In this document: positions 15,618 to 25,182 of the stretch, piece after piece
Numbering within the stretch: position 1 is the first letter of the stretch
Layout: each line of letters opens with the position of its first letter
Program-made: the position numbers and the translations under genes
The notes under the pieces: model-generated
What the model saw: only the letters and a program-made list of their open reading frames with translations
What the model was told of the DNA's origin: nothing
The model's database searches: none
Origin: Phaeodactylibacter xiamenensis
GTDB lineage: Bacteria > Bacteroidota > Bacteroidia > Chitinophagales > Saprospiraceae
Reading direction: 5' to 3'
Length of the DNA stretch: 64,000 nt
NCBI RefSeq assembly: GCF_000759025.1
Contig: NZ_JPOS01000039.1
Location: 62,001-126,000, forward strand

Positions 15618-18335
15618 TTACTGGCAGCCCATGCTGGCCAGTTGCTCTTCCAGGTTTTTGACCTTGGCCTGGCCGTCAGCCAGTTTCATGCGCTCGCGCT
15701 CCACTACCGGTGCGGGGGCATTATTGACGAAGCGCTCGTTGCTCAGCTTTTTCTCCACGCTGGCTACGAAACCCTTTTGGTATTCCAGGTCTTCTTTAAG
15801 TTTTTTGCACTCGGCTTCCGTGTCAATTTCCTGATTGAGCTCCAGGAAAAACTGGGTCTTGCCGGACAGGAAGGACACGCTGTTGGGGACTTCTTCGCTG
15901 GTGAAGTCCAGCCCGGACAGGTTCGCCATCTTGATGATCATCTCGCGCAGCCCGGTAAGTTCGAACAACGCGCGGCTGTTGGCTTCGTCCTGAACGAAAA
16001 GGGCGAGCTCATCTTTCATCTTCACGCCTTTGCTGTTGCGGGTCTCCCGTACACTGGCTACGATATTTTTGGCCTGCTCGATGCGGTCGATCAGCGCCTG
16101 ATCGTAAGCTTCAGCGGTTGGGTACTTGCTCATCACACAGTCATCCCCGTCAGCCCGCTCCCGCAGGTTGTGCCAGATTTCTTCGGTGATGAAGGGCATG
16201 AACGGGTGCAGCAGGGTCATTAGCCGCTCGTAAATGCTGAGGGAAGCCTCCAGGGTTTCGGCATCAATCGGCGCGCCATAGTCGGGCTTGATCATCTCCA
16301 AATACCAGCTGCAAAAGTCGTCCCAGATGAGTTTGTACAGCATCATGAGGGCGTCTGAAAGGCGGTACTGCTCGTACTGCTGCCCCAGCTTTTCGATGGT
16401 CTCGTTCAGCCGCTGTTCCATCCACTGTACGGCAAGGCGGTTGATGGCATCGCCTTCGCCGGCTTTGACCTCCCATCCCTTCATGAGGCGGAGGGCATTC
16501 CACATTTTATTGCAGAAGTTGCGGCCCTGCTCGCAGAGCTTGCTTTCGTTCAGGACCTCCTTCGTTTCCGGATCGAAAGGGGCATCGAATACAATATCGT
16601 TGCCGGCTGCTGCACTGGAGAGCATCGCAAAGCGTACGCCATCCGCACCGTAGTTCTCGATGAGCTGCAGGGCATCCGGTGAGTTGCCGAGCGACTTGCT
16701 CATCTTGCGGCGGTCTTTATCGCGGACCATGCCGGTGAAGTAGACATCGTTGAAGGGCTGAATGCCTTTTTCCTTTTTGGCGGCTTCGCCGAGCAGCCCC
16801 GGGGCATACTCGTATCCCATCATAATCATCCGGGCTACCCAGAAGAAAATGATGTCCCAGCCCGTCACCAGCACATTGGTCGGGTAGTAGTAATTCAGCT
16901 CTTCATTGGTCTCGAAGCCATCAAAGACGGAAATCGGCCAGAGCTGGGAGGAGAACCAGGTGTCCAGCACGTCTTCGTCCTGATGCAAGTCATCCAGTTG
17001 CAGGTCCGGTTTGCCCAGTTCTGTCCGGGCTTTGTCCAGGGCTTCGGCAGCTGTTTCGGCCACGAAAATCTTGTCCTCATAGTACCAGGCCGGGATGCGC
17101 TGTCCCCACCACAGCTGACGGGAGATGCACCAGTCGCGGATGTTGTCTTCCTTCAGCCAGCTGTTGAACATATTGTAGAAGTGCTCCGGGAAGAAGCTCA
17201 CTTCGTCCGTTTCCACTGCCTTTAGCGCCGTTTGGGCAAAGTCCTTCATTTCGAGGAACCACTGCAGCGTCAGGCGGGGCTCTACGATGGCATCGGTCCG
17301 CTCAGAACGGCCGACTTTGTTGCGGTAGTCTTCGTCCTTCACCAGGTGCCCGCCGGCTTTGAGGTCTTTAACGATCAGCTTGCGGGCTTTGAAGCGGTCT
17401 TCGCCTACGTAAAGCTGCGCCGCTTCGCTCATGGTGCCATCGGCATTCAGGACGTCGATGACTTCCAGCCCGTGGCGCTCGCCGATTTCGTTATCGTTCA
17501 TGTCGTGGGCAGGGGTGATCTTAAGGGCACCTGTACCAAACTCCATGTCCACATAGCGGTCTTCAATAATCGGGATGGCGCGGCCGATCAACGGGACAAT
17601 AGCTTTTTTGCCCTTGAGGTGGGTGAAGCGCTCATCGTCCGGGTTGACGGCAATTGCGGTATCGCCCAGGATGGTCTCAGGGCGTACGGTCGCAATCGTG
17701 ATGTACTCGTCTTCCGTACCCTCGATCTTATAGCGGAGGTAGTGCAGTTTGGAGTTTTCGTCTTTGTAGATGACCTCTTCGTTGGACAGCACGGTCTGCG
17801 CTTCCGGGTCCCAGTTGGTCATGCGCAGCCCGCGGTAGACTTTGCCTTTGTTGTAGAGGTCTACGAATACCTTGAGGACGGCTTCAGAAAGCTTGTCCTC
17901 CATTGTAAAGCGGGTACGTTCCCAGTCGCAGGAAGCACCCAGCTTTTTGAGCTGATCGAGGATGATACCGCCGTATTTGTCTTTCCATTCAAAGGCGTAC
18001 TTCATGAACTCGTCGCGGCTGAGGTCGGACTTTTTGATGCCCCGCTCACGCAGCATTTTTACCACTTTGGCCTCCGTTGCGATAGAGGCGTGGTCCATAC
18101 CGGGCACCCAGCAGGCATTTTTGCCCTCCAGGCGGGCCTTGCGGATGAGGATGTCCTGAATGGTATTGTTGAGCATGTGCCCCATGTGGAGTACGCCGGT
18201 TACGTTGGGCGGCGGGATCACGATACTGTAAGGCTCGCGCTCGTCGGGCTCAGAGTGGAAGTAGTTTTTGGATAGCCAGTGGTCGTACCATTTGGCTTCG
18301 GTATCCTGTGGGTTATAGCGGGTGGAAAGCTCCAT
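15618..18335 (-). CDS. valS: valyl-tRNA synthetase
   Basis: A 905-residue class Ia aminoacyl-tRNA synthetase charging tRNA-Val. The HIGH-type motif is HMGH within PPPNVTGVLHMGHMLNNT (about 41-58), and the KMSKS loop is DRRKMSKSLGNSPD (about residue 543). The editing domain includes the threonine-rich TIATVRPETILGDTAIAVNP. The C-terminal coiled-coil arm, with EECKKLKEDL-like content and ending EEQLASMGCQ, is present. Length is normal for bacterial ValS. The gene begins 6 bases after a T9SS-protein gene on the same strand, an odd neighbour, and ends at a strong terminator. Confidence 0.98.
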   Translation of the reverse strand: MELSTRYNPQDTEAKWYDHWLSKNYFHSEPDEREPYSIVIPPPNVTGVLHMGHMLNNTIQDILIRKARLEGKNACWVPGMDHASIATEAKVVKMLRERGIKKSDLSRDEFMKYAFEWKDKYGGIILDQLKKLGASCDWERTRFTMEDKLSEAVLKVFVDLYNKGKVYRGLRMTNWDPEAQTVLSNEEVIYKDENSKLHYLRYKIEGTEDEYITIATVRPETILGDTAIAVNPDDERFTHLKGKKAIVPLIGRAIPIIEDRYVDMEFGTGALKITPAHDMNDNEIGERHGLEVIDVLNADGTMSEAAQLYVGEDRFKARKLIVKDLKAGGHLVKDEDYRNKVGRSERTDAIVEPRLTLQWFLEMKDFAQTALKAVETDEVSFFPEHFYNMFNSWLKEDNIRDWCISRQLWWGQRIPAWYYEDKIFVAETAAEALDKARTELGKPDLQLDDLHQDEDVLDTWFSSQLWPISVFDGFETNEELNYYYPTNVLVTGWDIIFFWVARMIMMGYEYAPGLLGEAAKKEKGIQPFNDVYFTGMVRDKDRRKMSKSLGNSPDALQLIENYGADGVRFAMLSSAAAGNDIVFDAPFDPETKEVLNESKLCEQGRNFCNKMWNALRLMKGWEVKAGEGDAINRLAVQWMEQRLNETIEKLGQQYEQYRLSDALMMLYKLIWDDFCSWYLEMIKPDYGAPIDAETLEASLSIYERLMTLLHPFMPFITEEIWHNLRERADGDDCVMSKYPTAEAYDQALIDRIEQAKNIVASVRETRNSKGVKMKDELALFVQDEANSRALFELTGLREMIIKMANLSGLDFTSEEVPNSVSFLSGKTQFFLELNQEIDTEAECKKLKEDLEYQKGFVASVEKKLSNERFVNNAPAPVVERERMKLADGQAKVKNLEEQLASMGCQ

Positions 18336-18341
18336 ATTTTA

Positions 18342-19229
18342 CTATCTGGGAATGATCAGTTTGAAATGCTGCAAATATATATTTTTATTCGGTTCCTGCA
18401 GGTGCAGTACATACAATCCCGAAGATAAATCGGGGAGTTGCAGTTCGTGCCTGCCGGGGCTCAGCCCGACCCAGGACCGGATAGGCTGGCCGAGGGCGGA
18501 AACAAGCGTGGCGGACAGTACCTGATTGCCGGTATTGACCATCCAAACCCGTCCATCGGAGGGTAGGGTAGGGAAGACCTGTACCTGACCCGGCGGTTCT
18601 ACCATGGTCTTACTGACTATAACCGGGCAGTCAAAGCTGAAGGTGCACTGTACATCGTCTACTGAGGAATAAGCAAGGGTGTCAGCCAGGCGGAAGCACT
18701 GCAGCTCGGCGTATTCGCTGGGGTTGAGCAGCCCACGGTAGAGGGGCCCGGCGAGGCTGCCCACGCCGCTAATCCAGGTTTCCTGCAGCCCGTTGGTGGG
18801 CACAAAGTTGATTACGGTCCGGAGCTGTCCACCTGAGCCTACGGTAGTGACGGAAGCCACTTTCAGCTGGGTGCTGCCGGAGAATTCAACGTACTCCAGC
18901 ATGATTTCATCGCCGGCTTGCAGGCTGAAATCGTAAAGCAGGTGCTCTTCTGTTTCCCCAGGGCGGACAAAGAAGCTGCGCACGCTGGTTGACCGGACTG
19001 CAGCGAGATAGGTGGTGTCATTACTATCCGGGCTGATACTGAGCATTGGCGTGTAGTGACGCCCGGCGATCAGGGTGTCTCCACAGGCGACTTGCCGAAA
19101 GGTGTCAAGCCCGGCAATATTGCTACGGAAGCCCTGCCAGGCAGCGTCCTGTACCGGAAAAGACTGCCCGGTTGCCGGGCGGGCCGACAGCAGGGCAATC
19201 CATAGGAATAAAGCAATGCGTTGTGGCAT
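18342..19229 (-). CDS. T9SS-sorted secreted protein of unknown function
   Basis: A 295-residue protein with a signal peptide (MPQRIALFLWIALLSARPAT, cleavage near GQS) and a C-terminal T9SS type A sorting domain. That domain starts around VQVFPTLPSDGRVWMVNTGN, includes LSATLVSALGQPIRSW and LSSGLYVLHL, and ends in a basic tail. The body is beta-rich without catalytic motifs that I recognise. It is expected to be exported by the Bacteroidota type IX system. I chose the ATG at 19229, because upstream residues do not form a signal peptide. It runs directly into valS (6-base gap). Confidence 0.85.
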   Translation of the reverse strand: MPQRIALFLWIALLSARPATGQSFPVQDAAWQGFRSNIAGLDTFRQVACGDTLIAGRHYTPMLSISPDSNDTTYLAAVRSTSVRSFFVRPGETEEHLLYDFSLQAGDEIMLEYVEFSGSTQLKVASVTTVGSGGQLRTVINFVPTNGLQETWISGVGSLAGPLYRGLLNPSEYAELQCFRLADTLAYSSVDDVQCTFSFDCPVIVSKTMVEPPGQVQVFPTLPSDGRVWMVNTGNQVLSATLVSALGQPIRSWVGLSPGRHELQLPDLSSGLYVLHLQEPNKNIYLQHFKLIIPR

Positions 19230-19307
19230 AAATGCGGTTTTATTAGAGTTTATTAAAGTAAATTTTGTATGCCCCTGAATTGCCTTTTTTACCAGCTCTG
19301 CATCACG

Positions 19308-19339
19308 CCTGCCTGCCGAAGTATCGACACGCAGGCAGG
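19308..19339. repeat. REP-like palindrome
   Basis: CCTGCCTGC (19308-19316) and GCAGGCAGG (19331-19339) form a perfect 9-base inverted repeat with a 14-base loop, followed by a smaller hairpin CGTAGC/GCTACG. Such GCAGGCAGG elements are common dispersed intergenic repeats in Bacteroidota (from memory). It lies between lysA and the T9SS gene. Confidence 0.6.
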
Positions 19340-19437
19340 TCCTCACCTTCGTAGCTAAGGCTACGAGGTTCCGGGCGTTCTTTGATCTGGCAAAAAATCC
19401 TAATCCATGGTCTATACAAAACCTACATTAATAAACT

Positions 19438-20694
19438 CTATTTTACCGCAGGCACCTCATCAAAAATCGGAGCTTCCACTTGTGTGCGGAGCAGGTCTTC
19501 CATGTTTTCCCGCTTGCGGATCAGGTACGCCTGCCCTTCGTGGACGAGCACCTCTGCGGGCCGGTAGCGGGAGTTGTAGTTGGAAGCCATTGAGAAACAA
19601 TAAGCACCTGCATTATGCATACAAATGAAATCGCCCTCCTGAAGTTCCGTCATTTGCCGGTTTATGCCAAAAGTATCGGTTTCGCAAATGTAGCCGACTA
19701 CGGTGTAGAAGCGGGCCTTGCCTTTTGGGCGGGAGATATTGGTAATTTTGTGGTAGGCGTTGTAGAACATGGGCCGGATAAAGTGGTTCAGCCCGGAGTC
19801 CACGCCTGCAAAGACGGTGGAGGTGGTTTGCTTGATGACATTCACCTGCGCAAAGAAGTAGCCGGCTTCGCTTACCATGAATTTGCCGGGCTCAAACATC
19901 AGCTTGAGGTCCTTGCCGTATTCTTCGCAAAACTTATTGAAACGCTCCGATATACGGCTACCCAACTCCTCAATATCGGTTTCCACGTCCCCTGGCTTGT
20001 AGGCTACTTTAAAGCCACTGCCAAAATCGATGTAGTCGAGGTCCGGGAACTCCTTAGCGATATTCAGCAGGATTTCTGCCCCGCTCAGGAAGACTTCCGG
20101 GTCGAGGATGTCAGAACCGGTGTGCATGTGGACGCCTTCCACCTTCAGTCCGGTAGCCTCTACGATGCGGTGCACAAGCGGCATTTGGTGAAAGGAGATG
20201 CCAAACTTGGAGTCGATATGCCCCACTGAGGTCTTGGCATTGGCCCCGGCCATGATGTGGGGATTAATGCGGATGCAAACGGGGGTATCCGGAAAGGCCT
20301 GCCCAAATTGCTCCAGAATAGATGTATTATCGATATTGATCTTTACGCCGTATTCCACGGCTTCCTCAATTTCTTCCAGGCTGACGCAGTTGGGCGTGAA
20401 GATGATGTCCTGCGGGTCAAAGCCTGCCCGTATGCCTATGGAAACTTCCTGTACGGACACGGTGTCCAGCCCGGAGCCCATTTTCCGGAAGAGTTTCAGG
20501 ATATTGATATTCGACAACGCTTTGCAGGCGTAGTTGAGCTGTAGGCGTTTGACTTTCATGGCATTTTCCATGCGTTTGTACTGCCGCTGAATAATGGCAC
20601 TGTCATACACATAAAGCGGGCAGCCATACTCCTCGATGAGCTGCAGCGGATCCACGCCTCCGCTAAGGACGTAACGGTCGTTGTCTAAAACCAT
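19438..20694 (-). CDS. lysA: diaminopimelate decarboxylase
   Basis: A 418-residue PLP enzyme of the fold-III decarboxylase family, which makes L-lysine from meso-diaminopimelate. The PLP lysine is in LNYACKALSNI (about residue 58), the glycine-rich phosphate site is DFGSGFKV, and the C-terminal DTFG and substrate motifs CETDTFG and MHNAGAYCFSMASNYNSR are present. Length is normal. The gene is alone on the minus strand, downstream of an XRE regulator gene (67-base gap). Confidence 0.95.
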   Translation of the reverse strand: MVLDNDRYVLSGGVDPLQLIEEYGCPLYVYDSAIIQRQYKRMENAMKVKRLQLNYACKALSNINILKLFRKMGSGLDTVSVQEVSIGIRAGFDPQDIIFTPNCVSLEEIEEAVEYGVKINIDNTSILEQFGQAFPDTPVCIRINPHIMAGANAKTSVGHIDSKFGISFHQMPLVHRIVEATGLKVEGVHMHTGSDILDPEVFLSGAEILLNIAKEFPDLDYIDFGSGFKVAYKPGDVETDIEELGSRISERFNKFCEEYGKDLKLMFEPGKFMVSEAGYFFAQVNVIKQTTSTVFAGVDSGLNHFIRPMFYNAYHKITNISRPKGKARFYTVVGYICETDTFGINRQMTELQEGDFICMHNAGAYCFSMASNYNSRYRPAEVLVHEGQAYLIRKRENMEDLLRTQVEAPIFDEVPAVK

Positions 20695-20761
20695 GGTTTT
20701 GAGTTCATTTTAGCCTACAAAGATAAAGAATGGATCAGGAAAATAAGGGCTTATTGGCAGG

Positions 20762-21238
20762 CTAATGCCCCATAAAACGTTTATTGATGGCCACAATGCG
20801 CTCAAGGATATCCAGGACAGCCTTGAGGTTGCCGGTTTTTTCCTGTTTTGGATGGAGGAGCAGGTACTCTCGGAAGCCCTGCGCGACTTTGTCGGCATCA
20901 TCGGTTTTGGAGGAGAAACGACTAAGCATTTCGAGGATATCCTCTTGTCGCTGATGGTTGTCGGTGGTGAGAACAGGATGATCAGAAAGCTCCAATTCGA
21001 GTAGAAGCGCGGGGGCAACATCGAAGAAATAGGCAATTCTGAGGAAGTTGGCCGCATTAGGTTCTACGGTTCCCGTTTCATAAGAAGCAATATTGCTTCG
21101 CTTCAACCCTACTTCCTGTGCCAGCTTTTGCTGACTGAGCCCGCGGGCTCTTCTTAGCGATTTGAGATTTCGCGAAAACGGAGTCTTTGCCAATGCTACG
21201 TCAAATAAATAGGTAAAGCCCTCATCCACGCAAGCCAT
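20762..21238 (-). CDS. XRE-family transcriptional regulator
   Basis: A 158-residue regulator with an HTH at about residues 22-78 (LKSLRRARGLSQQKLAQEVG, then LKRSNIASYETGTVEPNAAN) and a helical C-terminal half that may bind a ligand or mediate dimerisation. I used the ATG at 21238. A longer frame from a TTG at 21307 would begin inside the terminator of the preceding gene. Its targets are unknown. Adjacent lysA is on the same strand. Confidence 0.85.
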   Translation of the reverse strand: MACVDEGFTYLFDVALAKTPFSRNLKSLRRARGLSQQKLAQEVGLKRSNIASYETGTVEPNAANFLRIAYFFDVAPALLLELELSDHPVLTTDNHQRQEDILEMLSRFSSKTDDADKVAQGFREYLLLHPKQEKTGNLKAVLDILERIVAINKRFMGH

Positions 21239-21306
21239 GAGGGGATCAAAACACTCGCAATTTAGGAAATCTTTTGATTCGGCGCTCAGAAAATGGGTGT
21301 TGGGCA

Positions 21307-21344
21307 AGAAAAAACCGGGCTTACCTTACTCAGGCGCCCGGGTT
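21307..21344 (-). terminator. terminator of the small GNAT gene
   Basis: On the minus strand CCGGGC (21336-21341) pairs with GCCCGG (21315-21320), and TTTTTTCTTG follows. It is positioned 31 bases beyond the stop at 21375. Confidence 0.8.
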
Positions 21345-21374
21345 GGTCAGGTGATTGGCTAATAAGGGTATGGT

Positions 21375-21683
21375 TTATTTGGTCCGCATCCCGGCAAATT
21401 CAGGGTGGCGGTTCATCCATCCTGACATAAAGGAACAGGTGGTTTTAATTTTATAGCCCATTTTTTCAGCGAAGCGAACGGCTTCCATGGCCATTTTTTC
21501 TTCGATGTCTACGCCGCTGAGTACTTCGGGGACATAGGTTTTTTTAATCTCCAGAACATTCGGATTAGGATCAGTGTGGATGTGGTACTGCATGTACACA
21601 TCTTCATCCCCCTTCATATCGAAGCGGAACTGTTCACGTGCGGTATCCTGATGAATGTCTAACGCTTGTTTCGTAATTTCCAT
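21375..21683 (-). CDS. small GNAT-type N-acetyltransferase (YjdJ/COG2388 family)
   Basis: A 102-residue protein. The core LEIKKTYVPEVLSGVDIEEK, followed by MAMEAVRFAEKMGYKIKTTC and SFMSGWMNRHPEF, fits the minimal GNAT family with its conserved Cys and terminal R-H-P-E motif (YjdJ, human/plant At1g77540-like). These proteins bind CoA, but their substrates are mostly unknown. It has its own terminator downstream and sits 44 bases after gabD on the same strand, so it may be cotranscribed with it. Confidence 0.75.
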   Translation of the reverse strand: MEITKQALDIHQDTAREQFRFDMKGDEDVYMQYHIHTDPNPNVLEIKKTYVPEVLSGVDIEEKMAMEAVRFAEKMGYKIKTTCSFMSGWMNRHPEFAGMRTK

Positions 21684-21727
21684 AATTGACTTGAATGTGT
21701 TTTGGTTCCTGAGCCTGTTAGCTCTAA

Positions 21728-23092
21728 TTACTCGATGTAGACGGTTTTGGGGTTGGTGAATTCCCTCAGACCGTAGTGGGATAGTTCTCTGCCGTACCCG
21801 CTGTTTTTAATGCCACCGAAGGGTAATCGCGGGTCTGACTTGACCATCTCATTTACAAAACAGGCCCCTGCCTGCAGATGTTCGCGCGCTATCTGTTCGC
21901 CTCTCTCTATATTTTGAGTGAATACCGCGCTGCCGAGCCCGTAGCTAGTGTCGTTAGCGATGAGTATCGCCTCTTCTTCGTCCCGGGCCTGAATGACGGA
22001 AGCCACCGGCCCGAAGAGTTCTTCATGATAAGCCGGGGTACCCTTTTTTACGTCTGTGAGGATGGTGGGCGGGTAGAAGAAGCCTTTGCCTTTGGGCTTT
22101 TTGCCGCCGATGAGCCGTTTGGCACCGCCTTTGACGCTTTTTTTGACCTGCGCGTGAAGTTGGTCGCGGAGGTCCTGCCTTGCCAGAGGCCCTAGTGCGG
22201 TTTCGGCTTCCAGAGGGTCGCCCATAACGGCTTCTTCCATCTGTGCTTTGAAGGCTTCCAGAAACTGATTGTATACCTGCCGCATCACAATGAAGCGCTT
22301 GGCGCCAATACAGCTTTGCCCGTTGTTGAGCAGCCGCCCTTTGGTGCAGACCTGTGCCGCTTTGATGACATCTGCATCATCGAGAATGAGGTAGGGGTCG
22401 CTGCCCCCCAGTTCCAGTACGGTCTTTTTGAGGGCTTTGCCTGCCATGCCAGCCACCGCCCGGCCAGCACCAACGCTCCCGGTGAGGGTCACCCCTCTGA
22501 CAACGCGGTTTTTGATGATCTTCTTAACGCGCTTTTCGTCAATAATCAGACTGGAAAAAACACCCTTGGGGAAGCCGGCTTTCTCCATGATGTCGGCAAT
22601 AGCAAGGGCACAGCCGGGCACATTGGGGGCGTGCTTGAGCAGGATGGTATTGCCGGCCATAAGATTGGGCGCAGCAAAGCGGAAAACCTGCCAGAAGGGG
22701 AAGTTCCAGGGCATCACCGCCAGGATCACGCCCAGCGGGCGGTAGGAGATATAGCTTTTGGAGGCTTCTGTAGCGATGTATTCGTCCCTCAGAAAGCGCT
22801 CGGCGTTTTGGGCGTAGTAGAGGCATACCCAGGCGCATTTCTCTACCTCTGCCTTAGCATCTTTGAGGAGTTTGCCCATTTCGCGGGTGATGAGCATCGC
22901 CAGGGCGTCCTGTTCTTCCCCCAAAATACGGGCAGCCTCCCGGAGCAGGCGGGCCCTTTCCTCCAGGTCGGTGCGGCTCCATTCCTGAAAGGCGGCCTGT
23001 GCACCAAAGATGGTCTTATTCAGCTTCTTGTTGCTGATGAGCTTATAGGATTTGACGTTTTTGCCCGTAGTTGGGTCGATTGCAGTTTGCAT
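21728..23092 (-). CDS. gabD: NAD(P)-dependent succinate-semialdehyde dehydrogenase
   Basis: A 454-residue aldehyde dehydrogenase. The catalytic Cys is in NNGQSCIGAKRF, the general-base Glu in LELGGSDPYLI, the Rossmann motif is GSVGAGRAVAGMAG and the oxyanion Asn lies in VMPWNFPFW. The FVNEMVKSDPRLPFGGIKNS end matches the short succinate-semialdehyde dehydrogenase group (GabD2/Sad-like), which converts succinate semialdehyde to succinate. Substrate assignment is by family resemblance. No transaminase gene is beside it. A palindromic repeat element (23114-23165) fills its upstream region. Confidence 0.88.
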   Translation of the reverse strand: MQTAIDPTTGKNVKSYKLISNKKLNKTIFGAQAAFQEWSRTDLEERARLLREAARILGEEQDALAMLITREMGKLLKDAKAEVEKCAWVCLYYAQNAERFLRDEYIATEASKSYISYRPLGVILAVMPWNFPFWQVFRFAAPNLMAGNTILLKHAPNVPGCALAIADIMEKAGFPKGVFSSLIIDEKRVKKIIKNRVVRGVTLTGSVGAGRAVAGMAGKALKKTVLELGGSDPYLILDDADVIKAAQVCTKGRLLNNGQSCIGAKRFIVMRQVYNQFLEAFKAQMEEAVMGDPLEAETALGPLARQDLRDQLHAQVKKSVKGGAKRLIGGKKPKGKGFFYPPTILTDVKKGTPAYHEELFGPVASVIQARDEEEAILIANDTSYGLGSAVFTQNIERGEQIAREHLQAGACFVNEMVKSDPRLPFGGIKNSGYGRELSHYGLREFTNPKTVYIE

Positions 23093-23113
23093 ATTATTAT
23101 GGAGTCGATTTTT

Positions 23114-23165
23114 TATACTGACGATTAAGTGGTTTGCTACAGCAAACCACTTCGTATTGCGTATA
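23114..23165. repeat. palindromic element A, copy 1
   Basis: A 52-base element with ends TATAC...GTATA and a perfect 11-bp stem, AAGTGGTTTGC (23127-23137) / GCAAACCACTT (23142-23152), with loop TACA. A longer version with the same ends lies at 29527-29631. It fills the 74-base gap between the lipoprotein gene and gabD, where a hairpin could also affect transcription. Confidence 0.85.
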
Positions 23166-23166
23166 C

Positions 23167-23553
23167 TTAAAGAGGTATTCCAAGGGTTTGGCTGATGTCA
23201 AGTAGCTGTACTTCCAGTTCGTCTAACTCATGGTACCATTGCCCGAGCACGCTATCCTGCTGCAGGTGCTGGGTGCGCTGGCTGAGTTGTTGGTATTGTT
23301 TCTCCAAAGCCTCTGCCTGAGCACGCAGCCTGCCGGCCTCCTGTCGGGGGACGCTGTAGGCTTTACGCCGCATTTTTTCCGTGCGCCGGTTAATTTCCTG
23401 CATCGCTTCGCCCAGCCGGAGCAGCATGACTTCCCGGATACTGTCCCGCACTTCATAGACATCATCACTGTCCGGAGGGACGGTATTGTCGATGGGGCGG
23501 CATTGCAGCAGCATCAGGGCGAGCATCAGGGCCAATGCGTTAATTTTTGTCAT
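23167..23553 (-). CDS. small coiled-coil lipoprotein
   Basis: A 128-residue protein with a lipoprotein signal (MTKINALALMLALMLLQC, Cys 18) and a long charged helical part, rich in Glu/Arg/Gln (AQAEALEKQYQQLSQRTQHL), expected to form a coiled coil. I set the start at the ATG at 23553, since the upstream residues would precede the signal peptide. I do not recognise a family. It is on the minus strand upstream of gabD and divergent from the GH18 gene. Confidence 0.7.
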   Translation of the reverse strand: MTKINALALMLALMLLQCRPIDNTVPPDSDDVYEVRDSIREVMLLRLGEAMQEINRRTEKMRRKAYSVPRQEAGRLRAQAEALEKQYQQLSQRTQHLQQDSVLGQWYHELDELEVQLLDISQTLGIPL

Positions 23554-23638
23554 TTTATTCAGGTCTAAAACAGTTGGATCAAACTTAACCAAGATAGACA
23601 TTTCTGCAGACTTGGTTACCAGGCCTTATTCCGGTAAA

Positions 23639-23672
23639 TTTGGGTTTCATCTTTATAAAATCCCTATATTTC
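23639..23672 (+). promoter_or_regulatory. promoter of the GH18 gene
   Basis: TTTG at 23639-23642 and TATATTTC at 23665-23672, 22 bases apart, resemble the Bacteroidota -33/-7 pair (last base G to C). They lie 31 bases before the ATG. Confidence 0.45.
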
Positions 23673-23702
23673 GGCTCAAACCAAGCAACCCGTCTTTGAA
23701 AC

Positions 23703-25139
23703 ATGCACTACCGGCTGATGTTCTCCTTTGTTTTATTGTGTGCCGTTTTTCCCAGTCTTTTCGGGCAGGAGCAGAAGGTAGTTGGTTATTTGCAGTACGG
23801 GAGGGGTTATATGCTGGATGAAATTCAGTTTGAAAAGCTGACCCACCTGTGTATTGCTTTTGCCAATCCGGATGATAAGGGCCGGTTACAAACAGGAGGC
23901 GTTGACATCAGCCCTATCGTAAGCAAAGCCAGAGCGGCTAACGTTAAAGTGCTCATTTCGGTAGCCGGTGGGGCGCTTGACCCTGAATGGGCGGCGGCCT
24001 GGAAGACTTACATGCAACCCTGGAACCGGCAGTACTTTGTGGAGGAGATCATGCGATATGTCCGCCGGTACGAGTTGGACGGGGTGGACGTGGACCTGGA
24101 GTGGAAGCATGTAGACCACCACTATAGCCCCTTTGTACTGGCACTTGGGCGGGCTTTGCATGCGGAAGGTAAAATGATCACAGCGGCACTGCCGGGTAAA
24201 AAGCGGTACAAGCACATTTCGGATGCAGCGCTACGTATTTTCGACTTTATCAATATCATGGCCTATGACCTGACCGGTCCCTGGGCACCCAATCTTTCGG
24301 GGCCGCACTCGCCTTTTACGTTCGCAGAGTCCTGCCTGCAGTATTGGAGAAAACAAGGAGTACCTTCCGGTAAACTGGTACTGGGCCTGCCCTTCTACGG
24401 TTGGGACTTTACCAACCGGGACCGCATCCGGTCTGTAAATTATGGCGTGATTGTAGACCGCAACCCGGCATTTGCCCACCTCGATCAGGTCGGGCAATTG
24501 TATTTTAATGGGCTGATCACGATCACGGCAAAAACGGAACTGGCTTTGCAGCACGCTGGTGGAGTTATGCTCTGGGAGCTCGGCCGGGACGCCTTCAACG
24601 AGTACTCTTTGCTGGAAGCCGTCAGCCGCGTAATGCGGGGAGACACCTCTGCTTTGCCTGAGCCTCCGCCTGCCCTAGCCAAAGCGGAGATGAAAAAAGA
24701 AAAAATCACTGACTTGCGCGCCGAGCAGCAGCGTAAGGCTACCGCCCGGTTTATTGGGCCTATGTTGCCGGCAGATACGGTGGATGCCGATTTCGGAGAG
24801 GCGCCGCTCGCTGGGGAAAGAATGGACCCGTATCGTCTGGACCTGGAGGTATTGCCCAACCCTTTTACGGATACCATCACCATCGTGAATCATGAGATGG
24901 GCCCCATCCATCTGGTCCTGACCAATGACAGAGGGCAAGTACTGTTTGAGTCTGATGTACAGCCAAATTCTACCCTGACCTGGGAAACTTCCAGCTTCCC
25001 GCACGGTTATTATACTTTCTCCGCTATGGTAGGGGGGCGGCAGCTGTCCCGCCGGCTGATCAAGCGGATTCCTGCGGATAAGCCACTGAATGGCGTACAA
25101 TCTAAAGGAGGGGTACTGCAAAACTGGCCCGAGCACTAA
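23703..25139 (+). CDS. secreted GH18 (chitinase-like) glycoside hydrolase with T9SS tail
   Basis: A 478-residue protein: signal peptide (1-21, ending FPSLFGQ), a GH18 barrel (about 24-320) and a C-terminal T9SS-type sorting domain (about 390-478, VLPNPFTDTITIVNHEMG and FPHGYYTFSAMVGGRQLSRR). The GH18 catalytic signature DGVDVDLEW is at about 126-134 with the acid Glu intact. The SVAGG motif precedes it and MAYDLTGPW follows. The likely substrates are chitin or other GlcNAc-containing polysaccharides outside the cell. The next gene, a PIG-L deacetylase, is 43 bases away on the same strand. The two could act on related amino-sugar material (inference). Confidence 0.9.
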   Translation: MHYRLMFSFVLLCAVFPSLFGQEQKVVGYLQYGRGYMLDEIQFEKLTHLCIAFANPDDKGRLQTGGVDISPIVSKARAANVKVLISVAGGALDPEWAAAWKTYMQPWNRQYFVEEIMRYVRRYELDGVDVDLEWKHVDHHYSPFVLALGRALHAEGKMITAALPGKKRYKHISDAALRIFDFINIMAYDLTGPWAPNLSGPHSPFTFAESCLQYWRKQGVPSGKLVLGLPFYGWDFTNRDRIRSVNYGVIVDRNPAFAHLDQVGQLYFNGLITITAKTELALQHAGGVMLWELGRDAFNEYSLLEAVSRVMRGDTSALPEPPPALAKAEMKKEKITDLRAEQQRKATARFIGPMLPADTVDADFGEAPLAGERMDPYRLDLEVLPNPFTDTITIVNHEMGPIHLVLTNDRGQVLFESDVQPNSTLTWETSSFPHGYYTFSAMVGGRQLSRRLIKRIPADKPLNGVQSKGGVLQNWPEH

Positions 25140-25182
25140 AGCAGAAGCATCCAAATTGAACCATAACTAACTGACCTGAAAG

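Noticed and set aside
17232-18275. A 347-codon plus-strand frame opposite valS
   Set aside because: Antisense shadow of a certain gene with no domain features.
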